A stretch of DNA of 64,000 bases. Origin: Coffea arabica (taxonomy: Eukaryota > Streptophyta > Magnoliopsida > Gentianales > Rubiaceae). The translations under genes were made by a program, and so were the position numbers. Shown piece by piece: positions 1 to 12,977 of the stretch (positions within the stretch are counted from its first letter, which is position 1; each line of letters begins with the position of its first letter). The notes beneath the pieces were generated by a model. It had not been told where the DNA came from, searched no databases, and saw nothing but the letters and a program-made list of their open reading frames with translations. The DNA lies in assembly GCF_036785885.1 (NCBI RefSeq), contig NC_092310.1:5270001-5334000 (forward strand). The letters are read 5' to 3'.

Positions 1-2945
1 GAGCCGTGCAAGATACTGCTGGTATCGATGATGGAACCAGAACATTCTTCGTGTCTCTATAAACCTTCGAACAAACATGGTAGCTTTTCTTTTTAATTGA
101 AAAACAATGCAAAAATATTCAATTGACGTGCAACTCATGTGTTCTTATCCTAGTATGACAAAAGGTATATTCATAAATGTTTGACGCTTCAAAGTTATTT
201 ATTTAGAAAATACGAATACAATATAATCTAATAGAATGATCAAGTAGGAATTTATAAGATTCAATGCACATTCTACAAATGGGCAGCAACATATGGCTAA
301 GAGAACTTTGGCAGCAAAATCTGTGAAACCAAAAGCAACATAACAGACGTATGGCTAAGAAAACTTTGGCAGCAAAAATTGGATACATCTCAAGGTGATC
401 ACTCGAAGCACATAGCTAGGTAGAAAATGTTTCCAACATTATAATTAGTTTATGTAATTATTTTGCTTAGTAATCAACAAAAATTATATAATAATCCCTT
501 TCTTATGTTTAGGCTTATGGGCGTAACGGATGACTTATGATAAGTCATCAAAATTGCATAAAGTTCTGAAAATATACATAGGAATAGGAACTTGGGGGAA
601 TTATAATCTTCAGTATTTTCATTATTAATAAAGTTAGTCCATTTCATCCATCTCTAGCTTGACTTTTTAGTAGTTAATGTTTAACTCAATCAGCGGCATT
701 ACACTAACAACTTGGTAGTTAACAACCTGTGCTGGAGCACCCCAAGCTTCTTGAACTCTTGAGTTAGGCTAGCGGATACACCTACTCCTGAGCTAGGCTC
801 GCGGATACGCCTTGGAACGTTTGTCTACCATAGGTTTTCGCCTGTTGTACAAATTTACACGCTATAACCTTTCTGCATCCTCTGTTTTGCCCATGAAGTG
901 CATCTATGCCATATAAACCGGAGGCTTATCCCAAACAAATGCATCAAAACACAAAGATAATTTGTGGGCAAGGCAGTCAAACACCTGTATAGTTAAATGC
1001 ATGGTAAATATATACACGTCTTTTGGTAGACTTGATCCATGGGACTCAATGATCTTGTTGCCCAATAAGTATTTACTTCACAACTGTGATATGGGGTGAC
1101 ATTAGTCATGCAAGATATTTTTGGAATCAATGATGGAATCAGAACATTTATTTTGACGTTGGCAACTTCGTATCTTTATATAATTTCTTCATGTATTATG
1201 GAAGAATGAACATTCTTAATCACAAAAAAAAAAATGCAAAGATATCCAAAAAAGCGCAAAGTATGTGTCCCTATATAAGCATCAAGAAAGGTATATTTAT
1301 AAATGTTTGATGCTTCAAAGCTATTTAATAAAACAATAAACAATAGAACGTAATCGAATAATCAAGTAACAATTTATATAATTTAATGCACATTCTACAA
1401 ATTTAAAAATAAATTTATGGATTTATTTGTAAAGTAGCAGTAGAATTTAAGATTATAATCATAAACTATAAAATGTTTCTAGGTGAGTTAATGATTTTCT
1501 AACTCTGGGAGGAGTCGAAAATCTAAAATCTAAAAATTTCTCACTTATACTCTCTCCCTCTACCATCCAATCCATCCCTGCCCGAGTTGAACACAACCTT
1601 GAAAAAGCTTTGAACCGCAAAATAACTCTCCTCCTATTTTTTGTTCTTTTCCTCTAATTCATGTAGCCGCCACTTCTATTTTTCTCATTGCCCCTATCTT
1701 GTCTTCTTCTTCTTCTCCTGCTCTGTGCCGCTCTTCCCAGTTGGACTAGTTGGACCTGCCAGTTCTATCTGAATTTAATCTCAGATATTAAGTAGCTTAA
1801 GCTCAAAAGTGTAGGTATACAAAGGTATGACAAAGCCTAAAGTTTATATAGATGAAAGCAAACAAACCTCCAAGTTTAGCATGTTTGGTACGAACTGAAA
1901 CAGTTTTGCCAACCCTTGCAAACATATTAAAGTTCTATAGATATTGATAATAAAACTAAATATTGATATTGTTGTCCAAAAGGCAGTATAAATAATCATC
2001 GTCATAGCTTCTGTTTTAGGTTGTAGCGACCCAAAACATAGCCAACTATGACCATTTTCAATACCTTCCTGTCCCCGGCAGAATAAGAAACAACCTATAT
2101 ATGGTGCGACGGATAATTAGTTAGTTCAAAGTCTCTCAAACTCTTGAGTTAGGCTCGCAGATTTTCCTTGGAACGCTCGTTCACAATAGGGTTTTGACTG
2201 TTGTACAAACTTGCAAGGTATAATGAAACCTTTTTGCATCCTCCACTTCATCAGTGAAGTGGAGGTATGCTTTAAAAACCGAATAAAAATGCATCAAAAC
2301 ACAAGCAGAATTGGTGGCCAAAATAGCCAAACAATTCCATCGATCACCAACTTAATTATATAGTTAATTAATACTCCCTCTGTCCCATTGAAACTGTCAT
2401 GCTTTCCATTTTGGTCTGTCCCAAAATATTTGTCACATACCTAAAATGGCAAATGAATTTTTCTCCTTCTTCTAATTTTACCCTTCCGACACTACCTTTA
2501 AATATGTGGGTCCAGCATAAATTGTCAAAAGAACAAGACACGCTTTGAAGTGCGTGGCTGATGCTAGCCAATGTTTACTAGCGCGCGTGCAGTGCAAAAT
2601 AAGCAAAAAGTTAGTGTAGCTTTAATAATGTAGTGGGCCCAAAGTGTTGACTAGTTTGCATAAACCATTTGAATAACTTCATCCGCACCACTATAGTCAA
2701 AATTTGGACAGCTTGGCGGGAATAATTTAGGAATTACAGACAACTATCTCTTATTCTTGTCTACTATTGAAAAATATTTCAATTCCCGAAAAGACAAACT
2801 TTTCGGGACGGAAGGAGTATATACTTTGACGGAATCAGTGATCTTACTATCGCACAAGTACTTACAACACAATTGTGATATCAGGTGGAATAAACCATGG
2901 AAGACATCGCTGGTATAAATGAAGGAACCAGATTATCAATTTTGA
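1..2945. repeat. Degenerate three-copy tandem module (~1.1-1.4 kb unit)
   Basis: The same ordered blocks recur. A block around 1-69 (gatggaaccagaacatt) recurs at 1106-1180 and 2896-2945. A block at 157-285 recurs at 1277-1402. Blocks at 753-880, 941-990 and 1038-1095 recur at 2128-2248, 2291-2335 and 2829-2880. The spacing between the last two copies grows from about 1375 to 1790 bases because a Stowaway-like MITE (2374-2817) sits in the last copy. A smaller 59-base duplication lies at 293-378. I see no coding potential. The module may be a decayed transposon or a local tandem duplication; the left end runs out of the window. Confidence 0.7.
2374..2817. mobile_element. Stowaway-like MITE (Tc1/mariner type)
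   Basis: The 444-bp element begins CTCCCTCTGTCCC and ends GGGACGGAAGGAG, so its ends are inverted repeats of the classic Stowaway type. It is flanked on both sides by TA (2372-2373 and 2818-2819), the expected target duplication. It carries no transposase. It interrupts the third copy of the surrounding tandem module, so it is younger than that duplication. The terminal repeats still match well, which suggests a fairly recent insertion. Confidence 0.85.
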
Positions 2946-3056
2946 GCAGGCGAACGGCATTACTTTGTAAGCCTTGGAATCATACATTATAGTTTCTTGA
3001 TTTAGAAAAATATCAGTTGCTTCATCTACTATGAAAGAAAATTCATCTCATTAAAA

Positions 3057-3060
<4 letters not shown>

Positions 3061-3095
<35 letters not shown>
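3061..3095. repeat. (TA)n microsatellite
   Basis: An uninterrupted TA dinucleotide run of about 35 bases, preceded by a short A run. The surrounding 3000-4120 is AT-rich and shows no gene. Confidence 0.95.
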
Positions 3096-3097
<2 letters not shown>

Positions 3098-4136
3098 CGG
3101 AGGTCATCTCTGTCTATAACGGGTACTTCTAGTTAATATGATAGATGAGTTTTGCCACTTGTTTTTATGCTTATGTTGAAATTCTCTTTCTCACAAAATT
3201 CCTTCCAATCCAACATTTTATTCCTCCAAGGAAATTAAGGAAATATACTTTAATAAAACTATATTCCATAAATAAAACATGAATATTGGTGTTACATGAA
3301 GTTACAAATACACTATATTCTTAAAAGAAAAGGCACATGTTTGTTTCTCAAGAAAATCATCTTTCATCTATGAACAAAAAAAAAATTACTTTTCCAATTC
3401 TTCTTTATTCCCAACTTCACACAAAAAATTCCCTTAGATCCTAATTAAATAAGAAATTTCATTTTATAATCTTCTCTAGCTTCGTAAAACATTGCCATAC
3501 GAACTTCTACATTCCCTTTCCAAAACATTTTCCTTCCAACTCAAGATTTTATTCCTCAAAAAAATTAAGGAAATTTGGTTCAATGAAAAGTATATTTCTA
3601 ACTGAAATGTTCTATGTGAGTAATACGTAAAAAGATATTCACGTTTAATAGCACAACAAAGTCATCAAATATATATCGTTACTCTTTCACTGAGTATTGC
3701 AATAGCTAAATATGTAGGCAACAGACTTTCCAAAGACTGGACAAGATCAACGCTATAAAGCGATGCTTTTTAATTTAACTTCGCAATAATTTTTATCACA
3801 AAAAATGAAAAATAATATTCATAAAAAATATTTCACTATAATTTTTCCTTATTTGTCGTTATTGATAATTCCTTTTGATGTTTAAATATATTGGCTTTTT
3901 CTTAGAAAAATATTTACATGCCACGAATTATCATAACACCTATAAAATTTATCTAGTAAAAATTAGGGACAATTTCAAAATCCTACCCTGAGGTTTTTGA
4001 TAGTTTCACTTGGCACCCTCAAATTTTAAAAATTCTCATTGGCTTCCCTTATTTAATCTTTTTGTAACATTTGAAGCCTATTTCAAAATATAATATTAAA
4101 AAACTCGTTTTGGGAGAGTGAATACAATTTCATTCC

Positions 4137-7100
4137 TGGCTCATGTATGTTCAGAGTTACTAAGAAGATCAGAAACTGCAGAATTGAGTTACTAAAGTGG
4201 AGAAATACTTTCCAAGCCAATTCTAAAAGAAGGATTGAGGAGATTAAAAAGGAGTTGGAAGGAGTGAAAGACACAGACTCTGGTAACGGAAAAGAGAAAA
4301 TAACTGAGCTCAAAGCATAGTTAAAAGTAGCCTACATAGAGGAAGAGAATTTCTGGAGTCAAAAAGCTAGAATCAACTGGCTGAGAGCAGGAGATAAGAA
4401 TACAAAGTACTTCCCTGCCTATGTTAAGGGGAGAAGAACAAACAATAGGATCAGGAATTTGCAGAAGGAAAATGGCTTATGGATAGAAAATGAGGAGGAT
4501 TTAGTCTCAGAAATTTCAGACTTCTTTGGAAAGTTGTTTACTAGTGGAGGAAGGAGTGATATGTCAGAGATTCTAGAGGGTATTCCCCACTCCATAACTC
4601 AAGGAATGAATGCTAAGCTAACTAAACCTATAAAAGAAAATGAAATCAAAGCAGCACTTTTCTCCATGCAGCCTAATAAAGCTCCAGGATAGGATGGCAT
4701 GTCACCCCTATTCTTTCAAAGGTTCTGGAGCATTATAAAGGGAGATGTCATCCCTGCTATCCAATCCTTTTTTAGCTCTGGTCTTTTGCTTAAATCTATC
4801 AATCACACGGTCATTTCCCTCATCCCTAAAATTCTGAATCCAACTTGCTTGAAAAACTTTAGACCTATTAGCCTGTGTAGTGTGATTTCCAAAATATTGG
4901 CTAATAGACTAAAGCTTGTGGTGGGAAAATGCATTAGCAACACCCAATCTGCTTTCGTTCCCGATAGGCAGATTCTAGATAATGTGATCCTAGCCCATGA
5001 ATACATGCACTACCTCAAAAATAAAATGCAAGGAAAAGAAGGATACATGGCAATCAAGCTGGACATGGCTAAAGCCTATGATAGGGTGAAGTGGCATTTT
5101 TTGCAGGCAATGATGCAGAAGATGGGATTCTGTTCAAAATAGATCAATGGGATTACTAGTTGCATGAAGACTGTCACTTACTCTTTCAACTGCAATGGAG
5201 AAACTAAAGGTTTTGTTACACCAGGGAGGGGAATAAGGCAGGGAGACCCCTTGTCTCCCTACTTTTTCTTAATCTGTTCAGAAGGTTTCTCTAACATATT
5301 GAGAAAAGCAGAAGCAAGGGACGAGATAAAGGGGCTGAGGATCAGTAGGCAAGGAACTATCCTCACTCATCTTTTCTTTGCAGATGATTCTCTCATTTTT
5401 TCCAAAGCCAGCATGCAACAAGCCAAGGAAATTATGAAGATCCTCAAAACATATGAAGAGGCTTCAGGACAGCTGATCAATCTTGATAAATTAGTTGTAT
5501 TTTTTTAGTAAAATATGCCCTTGGAACAAAGGAAAGAAGTGTGCAGTGCTTTGGGTGGAATGGCAGAAATGACACAAGGGAAATATTTAGGCCTACCAAT
5601 GGTGATAACTAGAACAAAGGATCAAATATTTGGATTCATTAGAGAAAACACAAGAAGAAAGCTTAAGGACTGGAAAAACAAGCTACTCAGTACAACAGGT
5701 AAGGAAGTAATGCTGAAGGCAGTCTCCATGGCAATGCCTACTTATGTCATGTCCTGCTTTAAACTGCCAAGGAAGCTGTGCAAAGATATTACTGCATCTA
5801 TGGCAAATTACTGGTGGGGAGAAACGGATGGCAAAAGCAAAATGCATTGGCTGTCCTGGAAAAAAATGGCACTGAAAAGAACTGAAGGTGGGTTGGGATT
5901 CGAGGATATAGAAGCTTTTAACAAGACTTTGTTAGGAAAGCAGATTTGGAGGATACTAACCAAGCCAAGCTTACTTATCAGCAAAGTGCTGAGAGCTAAG
6001 TACTTCCTAAAGGATTCCATATTCAAGTGTAAGCCTCAAAAGAATGCCTCTTGGATTTGCCCAGGTCTACTAGGAGCCAGAAGCTTAATTGAAAAAGGTG
6101 TGATCAGAAGGATTGGTAATGGGAGAAGTACAAACATTTGGGAGCATAAATGGATTCCAGGATCAACCTCTGGTAAGCCTACTTCCACAAGACCCCTCAA
6201 CAGTACCTTGAAGATGGTGCACGAGCTTATCAGTCATAAAAGATGGGATAGAAACACCATATTTAGAACCTTCAATCACAGTGATGCAGAGAGGATATTG
6301 AACATCCCCTTAAGTTTGACAGGTAGGGAGGACAGTTACTTCTGGCAACACAATATGGGAGAATCCTATTCTGTCAGTTCAGGATACAAACTTCTGATGG
6401 AAGATAGTGCTAGTACAAAGAAGGAAAAAACAGGTGAAGCTGGTACAAGTATAATGGAAGGAAGCCAACAGATCAAGTAGATGTGGAACACTCTCTGGAA
6501 GCTCAACATAAAACACGAAATCAAACTTTTCATATGACAGTGCATTAAAGATGCATTGCCAATTAGAGAAGCAATTTTCAGGAGGACAGGAATGGGAGAT
6601 CCAGTATGCAGAACTTGTGGGGAGAACCTGGAAATAGTGGAACATCTTCTTTTGAGCTGCCCGCTTACTTTAGAAATTTGGAAGGTGGCCCCTATACAAT
6701 GGGATGGAGCTAAAGATCAACAAGGAGACTTCACGATGGTGGAGCAAAATATCAGAGGCAAGGACAAGACCAGAAGGGACACAGCATATTGGACTAACGG
6801 CTAACATTTTGTGGCAAGTGTGGAAAGAAAGAAACAGGAAGGAATTCGAAAACCAAAGTAGATGTCCACCAGTGAAGACAATTGACAAAGCTCATAAAGA
6901 GTGGCTGGAACATGAGGAGCTAGAGAAAACAAAGGACAGAAGGAGCATAGGAGAAACTGCTTTCAATCATGCAGAACAACATTAGGATCTCGAAGCTGAG
7001 GGGACCATAGTACTAGAAGTGGCTACAACAAGCCAGCAAAGACAGTTTTCACTTGGAATTGGAGCTTTAGCTACAATATATCCACACACAAGGATTGCAG

Positions 7101-7527
7101 AATGGGCACTCAAGGAGAGAACGCTAGGAAACAAAATCCTAGATGATGCGGTAGCACTTAAACTTGTCTTAAGTAAAGCTATTGAACAGCAGTGGAACAG
7201 GATTAAAATCCTTTCCCACAACAAGGAATTACTGAGACAGTTAAGGCTTCAGAGCCCCTCAGAGAGTCGAATAGCAACACTGATTGATGACATTGCTGAC
7301 ATGCAGAAGATGTTTCGCATGTGCTCTTTTGAATTGGTTAGTGAAGACAATATGAAAAATTGTAAAAGATTAAGTTATTATGCCTTAGGCATTCTCTTGG
7401 ATGAGGAATGGTATTTTGCTCAGTGCTATTGAGCACTAGTTGTACAGTTATTCGAGCCTTTGCTCACACATGTAATTTCCCATTATAATGAATGAAGTGA
7501 TCCTATTGTTTCGAAAAAAAAAAAAAA
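4137..7527 (+). mobile_element. 5'-truncated LINE (L1-type non-LTR retrotransposon)
   Basis: A perfect 17-base direct repeat, GAATACAATTTCATTCC, lies at 4120-4136 and 7528-7544. Between the repeats is a 3.39-kb element ending in 14 A residues (7514-7527). Plant L1 elements are about 6-7 kb, so roughly half is missing from the 5' side: ORF1 and the endonuclease are absent, and the element opens in frame in ORF2 just upstream of reverse transcriptase. Truncation, poly(A) tail and long target duplication are the signature of target-primed reverse transcription. It landed in AT-rich intergenic DNA. Confidence 0.95.
4138..7432 (+). pseudogene. LINE ORF2 remnant: reverse transcriptase, zf-RVT, RNase H-like
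   Basis: One frame runs from the first base of the element to about 6690, broken only by stops. It shows a pre-RT block with WLRAGDKNTKYF, then reverse transcriptase (NKAPG near 4678-4692, FVPDRQILDNVI near 4954-4990, RQGDPLSP near 5236-5259, FFADDSLIF near 5374-5400). A cysteine-rich zf-RVT block follows (CRTCGENLEIVEHLLLSCP, 6607-6663). A +1 frame then continues with LTANILWQVWKERN and an RNase H-like C terminus ending at 7432. In-frame stops are TAG at 4318, 4690, 5140, 5506 and 6478, TAA at 5509, TGA at 6535, and TAG at 6983 in the second frame; a frameshift lies near 6690. The tandem TAG-TAA at 5506-5511 looks like one base gained in a T run and one lost in the next A run. The catalytic FADD is intact, but the ORF cannot be translated. 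Confidence 0.92.
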
Positions 7528-7544
7528 GAATACAATTTCATTCC

Positions 7545-8669
7545 GAATTTACCATTTTCTTCTTATTTCTTAATTTTTATATCACACCAAATTTATCTCT
7601 TAATTTTTGTAAATTGATTGATGTAGTCTTTAATGAAAGTTTAAAAGTTGATAACAAGAATGAAAAACTCTTTAATAGTTTTTGTGTCATTAGTTCAGGC
7701 CAAAAGTGTTAAATTACTTTAAATTACGAATGATTTACCATACGCTTAAAAATAACTTACAATTGTTCTGCAACAGAAGTTATTGGTTGATGGGGACTGA
7801 CACATTTCCCTTTTTCAGTCAATGGAAGGGCGTGGAGGTTTACATTTTGCAATTTGGAAGAATCTATTTATTCTGGAAATCTTACATCTACAATTTGAAT
7901 AACTGATGGTCTTCCTGGTCATGTAACTTGTGCTTTGAGGAACCATTTCCACCCACATTTGCTCAAAAACCATTTCGTTTTGTTAGGGCAGGAAATTATG
8001 CAAGAGAAACAGTTATCAAACTTATCATACTTAAAAACTCCACTTTTCCCTTACACACTAAATGGAATGAACATAATAATTCTGTGAATGACATCGTTGT
8101 CTATTTTCTGCTGATCCAACCCCAACAAATTTAGGAGTCAGATTTCTGCTCGTGCTGCGTCATCCTTGGATTATATAATGATGCATGTTGGCAGGACTAC
8201 CCAGAACCTCTGTGCTCAAGCAGTGCTATACCCTCAGAGCTCTGAGAATTTGCCAAATATCCTTCTATTAGATAATTGATTGTTCTGTGAAGGGGCATCT
8301 TTTCTACATTGAAGAAGTATGCTATGCCTACTTATGATCTCCACTCATCTAATGTAGACAGAGATCTCACCAGCAGCTAGCAAGTTATGTAGAAGGTATG
8401 CAAAAGATAAAAGCATGTCCCGTTCTAAGCTACAAAGAGTTCTCTTCAATTAAGAATCAATCCATAGAGTAATATAATGCATCTTCAGGTGCCAGAGTAT
8501 TCTTTAATCAACTAAAATTATGTAAATTTAACTATTTGAGCTCCTCGGCTAGTTACAAAGAATTAAATGTGACGGCCTGACATTCAAGAGGAGAAAGTAA
8601 GTATGCTGAGCCTACTGCAGAGGAAGGCCCTTTAACTTGCTTCAAAAAGGAGCTATATGCAAAGATGTG
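7545..8669. other. Intergenic; no gene recognised
   Basis: AT-rich DNA. The only mildly exon-like piece is an open stretch at about 8133-8278 preceded by an AG and ending in TGA, encoding about 46 residues unlike anything I recognise. I do not call a gene. Confidence 0.5.
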
Positions 8670-8677
8670 GTTCAAAT

Positions 8678-9551
8678 TAGGCCTGTCAATCGGGTCTAAT
8701 GAGCCGGGTTTTCATAAGATCAAACTCAACTCATTTAATTTGAAATATTTTCAAGTTTCGGGTCATGAGTTTCGGATTCATAAATGTGAAACTCATATTC
8801 AACTCACATAATATTCGGGTTGTGACCCTCGATCAGGTTTAGTCCAAGCTCACTTATTACTCCTTAATTTTCTTAATATAATTACTATAACTATTAAGTT
8901 GTAAAACTAATTTAACATTTACAAGACTATAATATTAAAACTAAATATGAATAAATAATAGTTCTTAAAAAGTATATAAACCAAAACTTTTTCAACAATA
9001 TTTATATATAATTCGTTCAAAATGCATGAAAAATAGTAATAAAACATGCGATCATAAGCCAATACATCTTCAAAAGTTGAAACTTTTTTTATAATCTTGT
9101 GATTTGAATCCAGACATGCTTGATGATTTGTATTTGTAGACCAAAAAGAAATCAACCAATATTATACCAACACAAAAATTCACTCAACCAATAAGAAAAA
9201 TTAGAAATTCAGTTATGCATTATTAATATTGGCTTCAAGAAAGCTCATGTAAGAGTCTTTAGATGTATTTTTGTGTTATGTAATTTATATATATTTAGTA
9301 TTTAGTAATAATATATTTGGATATATAATCATACATAATATCAAAATATAAATATTATATATATATATGTAATTAAAGGGTCGAGCTTATTTCGAGTTTG
9401 AGTCCAATAAGGCCCAAACTTGGTTCATACTCAATTCGGGCCTAATTTTTAGGTTCAAACTCAGAGCGGCTCACTAAAGGTCGGGCTCATCGAGCTTTTT
9501 GTCGGGCCAAATGAGCCGAGGTCGGGCTGGTCAGTTTCATTGACAGTTCTA
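8678..9551. mobile_element. hAT-type MITE, family 1, copy 1
   Basis: The 874-bp element begins TAGGCCTGTCAATCGGG and ends with the inverted form TTGACAGTTCTA. An exact 8-bp duplication GTTCAAAT flanks it (8670-8677 and 9552-9559), which is diagnostic of the hAT superfamily. Both ends are rich in GGGC/GAGC sub-repeats; the interior is very AT-rich. A second copy of the family lies at 15193-16010. A 78-codon minus-strand open frame inside (8919-9155) recurs in copy 2, but it is low-complexity and probably not a gene. Confidence 0.92.
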
Positions 9552-9559
9552 GTTCAAAT

Positions 9560-10803
9560 GAAAGGCTAAAGGCACCAATAGTTGTCTGTGACAACTATTC
9601 TGAATGATCTAATATTTTTTGAACAAGATATAACTTTAAGTGAATTACTTGTAAAACTTAACAATGGAGATACAATTATTATATATATGACCCACATGAA
9701 CAGTAATCGAAAATCACACCTCTGTTATAAGAATGTACAAGAAATTTACATAGAGTTACAAAACGTTCAAAAAATGTTATACTATTTAGGGACGGACGAT
9801 GCCCCGCTCCCTTAAATGAAATGGTTGTCAGGATTTACAATATTTACAGATGGAGACATGTAACCTAACAACTGTGTCATCTGTTCATTAGAAGAATCAA
9901 GGTTAAATGAATATGTGATTGCTATGAGAAGATTAGTCTATTATTATTTCTTCCACGTGGCATCCTATTTTTCTGAATGAAGATAAACACTATTGAAACC
10001 ATGACAAGAACCTAGGAAACAATTTAACACATTCAAGAATTACGTTACTTAGCTATCAGTTATCAAGCTGACCTATGTTACAAGGACGAGGTCGCAGAAT
10101 GCCACCCCGCTAGCAAGCAAGAAATGTAGGCCTTACCGTCTGCCATATCCCACGAGAACAGGACCAACTATGTTTTATAGTGCTTTAATAATTCGCAAGG
10201 ACAAATGGTCCTAGCAAGCCTGGAATCATGAATTATTGCAGGAGACTTTTTTGCACATGCTGATAGCAAGGGGTGAATAGAGTTGGGTCAATAGAGGTAA
10301 AAGATAAAGCTATCATAAACCCTGATCATCTCCACTGGCTTGCAAGTCCTTTTGACAGACTAGTTTCAAGAAAGAATCTACTCGTACCCTTTTCGAAGGT
10401 CACATTACTCAAACAACCCAGGGGTAAATGCCCCATCACCTAGAGATTGAGGGTCAGCTTGCTGCCATGTGGATGAAACTACAGCATGGAAGAAAAGCAC
10501 ATGCCCAAGAGATCATGTGGAATATCTGAGAAGATGGTAAAACTTCTAAAAGATACTAATTCCTTCAAGCAATTGAAGGAAAGAATTTCACTTTAGCTCC
10601 CACAATTGTATTTCCTCACATATTAATTATTTTCTCAGGCCCTCAGTGGAGCTAAAGGAGTTGGGTTTCATCTTCTCTCATTTCTGAGGTACCCCAAAAT
10701 ATTTGAATCAACTGCTCCCACCCAGTAGACAAAGTTGCCAGATTAGAACACCAAAAAATTAATAATGATAAAAAATAAGGAACAGAGGTTAACTGAGATC
10801 ATA
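9560..10803. other. Intergenic; no gene recognised
   Basis: No splice-consistent coding segment or repeat structure stands out. A 77-codon plus-strand open frame at 9582-9815 has no recognisable motif. Confidence 0.5.
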
Positions 10804-10811
10804 CTAACTTG

Positions 10812-11181
10812 CATGGTTAGCAATATCAACCGATTCCAATACGCGAGAATCGGCTGAGTTGTAACCGAAACGAAAGGGACCGATGTAATACCAATCCCCG
10901 AATCGCAGATAATATCATATCCGTGGTAACTCACTTTGATTCGGCCGAGATTGACCGATTCAAATTCGTGATGTATGGTATCACCCGATATATCCGAGTC
11001 AATCGGAGCCTTCTCGGATTTTTTTTCAGATTATACCTTTTTGAATATTTTCTAACTTTAGTAATTTTTTTAAATTTTTTAAAAATTTTTATGTGCTATA
11101 ATGTGCGTTAATCGATATGCCGCAATGGATGTGGAACAATCGAAACCGCGAAACAACCACAACCCGCGATGGCGAACAATG
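10812..11181. mobile_element. hAT-type MITE, family 2
   Basis: The 370-bp element is bounded by an exact 8-bp duplication CTAACTTG (10804-10811 and 11182-11189). The ends are imperfect inverted repeats: CATGGTTAGCAATATC on the left against CATTGTTCGCCATCGC read from the right. There is no coding capacity. CpG-rich patches at both ends contrast with an AT-rich middle. Confidence 0.85.
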
Positions 11182-11481
11182 CTAACTTGTGCCTAGCTAG
11201 ATAAAACAAGAAAAGGTTGGTGCTTGGTCAGCATCAAAATCAAAAGCAAAATTGGTCCCCTGGTAGTGATACTCATCAGATTGAAAACTAAAGAAAATCA
11301 AATCCATTTATACACTCCGGCCTTTTTTTCTTTTGGATAAAACAGATAACGAAATCAGGTGAAGATCAGACGGCACCGTATATACCAGGAAGTAACTTCA
11401 CTCATCCTTTCTTCCAAAATATTGTCCCCGAGAAACTACACAGTAATATTCGTTTTAGGAATCACAAATATCTCATTGCAA

Positions 11482-11859
11482 AAGGAATGTGACTGAGTTG
11501 AGTCAAGCACCTCGACTCGAATTAAAAAACTAGGACTCGATCTTATACTCATCGAGCCCTATGGAGGTCAACTCGGCAATCAAGATTAATCGAACTTCGG
11601 AAATATAAATTTATATATATGTAATTTTAAACAAGGAACAAAACAGACATTTCATTCTAATAAATAAAAAATTAAAAAACATGTATATGTAAAGTACAAT
11701 CAGTTTTTGAGTTTCACATATTAAATTTGAACTTGACTCATCAAATAGTTCAAGTGACTTAAATTTAAGTTTGGCCACGGTCGATGCAAGTTCAAATTCA
11801 AGTTTTGACTAAGCAAACTCGTGAACTCCTCAATTAAACTCAACTCGTTCGCATCCTTG
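11482..11859. mobile_element. Decayed MITE-like element with inverted ends
   Basis: The left end AGGAATGTGACTGAGTTGAG matches the inverted right end AGGATGCGAACGAGTTGAG well. Both ends carry repeated CTCGA/GAGTT motifs around an AT-rich core, as in plant hAT MITEs. I see no convincing 8-bp target duplication, so the exact boundaries and superfamily are uncertain. Confidence 0.5.
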
Positions 11860-11869
11860 GCACAAGTTA

Positions 11870-12977
11870 TTCGACTGGGAACTTAATTAAAATAGACATT
11901 TTAATAAAAGCATTAGACAAATATGCCACAAATGGCAATGTACAAGTCAAGATACAACAGAAGCAATCCATAGTCATCCTTTTACAGAGAGCGTCGGAGT
12001 AGCAGGTATCAATAAAAGTAAAGTATCTGTAATTCACATACATATTTGAATCCCATTTTTCACTTTACTCTTGCTGGTAAATGTTGGTAAAAAAAAATTT
12101 GGTATAGAATTTAATCTATCTTTCACTCTTTACGCATAACTATATAATATATACAAGCATTTTGACTAGCACATATACAACCAGGTAAACAGGGCATTCC
12201 CTTTGAACTAGATCTATACTAGTTTTGCAAACAATCTATTGATCACACGTTAATTGAATACTCAACTCACAAATCCAAATCGTATCATTACGTTTCTCCA
12301 TCTGAAAAGGAATCATCAAAGACACCTTTCACCAATTTCTCAGAGTTATTGCTTGATGGTTACACAGAAGTGACAGTTTCCTGACCAAATCCCCAACTGT
12401 AGGGTGCTGAAGCTGCCATGACAGCTCAATTGACTTGTCAAAGGATATACACTTCCATGTATCATACAAAGGATTACAATTGTGTTACCATAGATGCCAA
12501 GGAAACAACGTCGAAGAAGCAGGGTGGTATTTGATTTTTCTACAAACCAGAACAGACACCATTAATCAGAGCTCCCCTCAAACCAACCCATCCTTAGTAG
12601 CCAATTTCATTTACACGCCACCTACAAGATCTTGGAACGTTGTTTAAACCACATTCCTGAGACAATTAAGCCACAGGTTCATGATAACTCTACCTAAGCA
12701 GAACCAATTGCAAAGACATCAAACTTGTGCATATTCCACCACATCTAATCATTATGAGAAAAGTTACATTACACTTCTTTAGAACACTGCTACAAGCAGG
12801 GCGATACATATGGTACATCCAACTGGCAGAAGCCAGTAATCTATGTAACTAGTGCCCATCAATAGGCAGAACAACCATCATATAAGAATCGATAAAATAA
12901 ATGCCACAAAAAAAAAAACAGTTGAATCAACTATGGCATCCAGTACAATTTAAGCTACTTCCTTGGCAAAGAATAAG
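11870..12977. other. Intergenic plus probable 3'UTR of the CDI-like gene
   Basis: No coding signal. The part nearest 12977 is less AT-rich and probably forms the 3'UTR of the minus-strand gene; I could not place its poly(A) site. Confidence 0.4.

Noticed and set aside
8919..9155. Minus-strand 78-codon frame shared with 15434-15676.
   Set aside because: Both lie in the AT-rich core of the same MITE family; composition explains them and no motif is seen.
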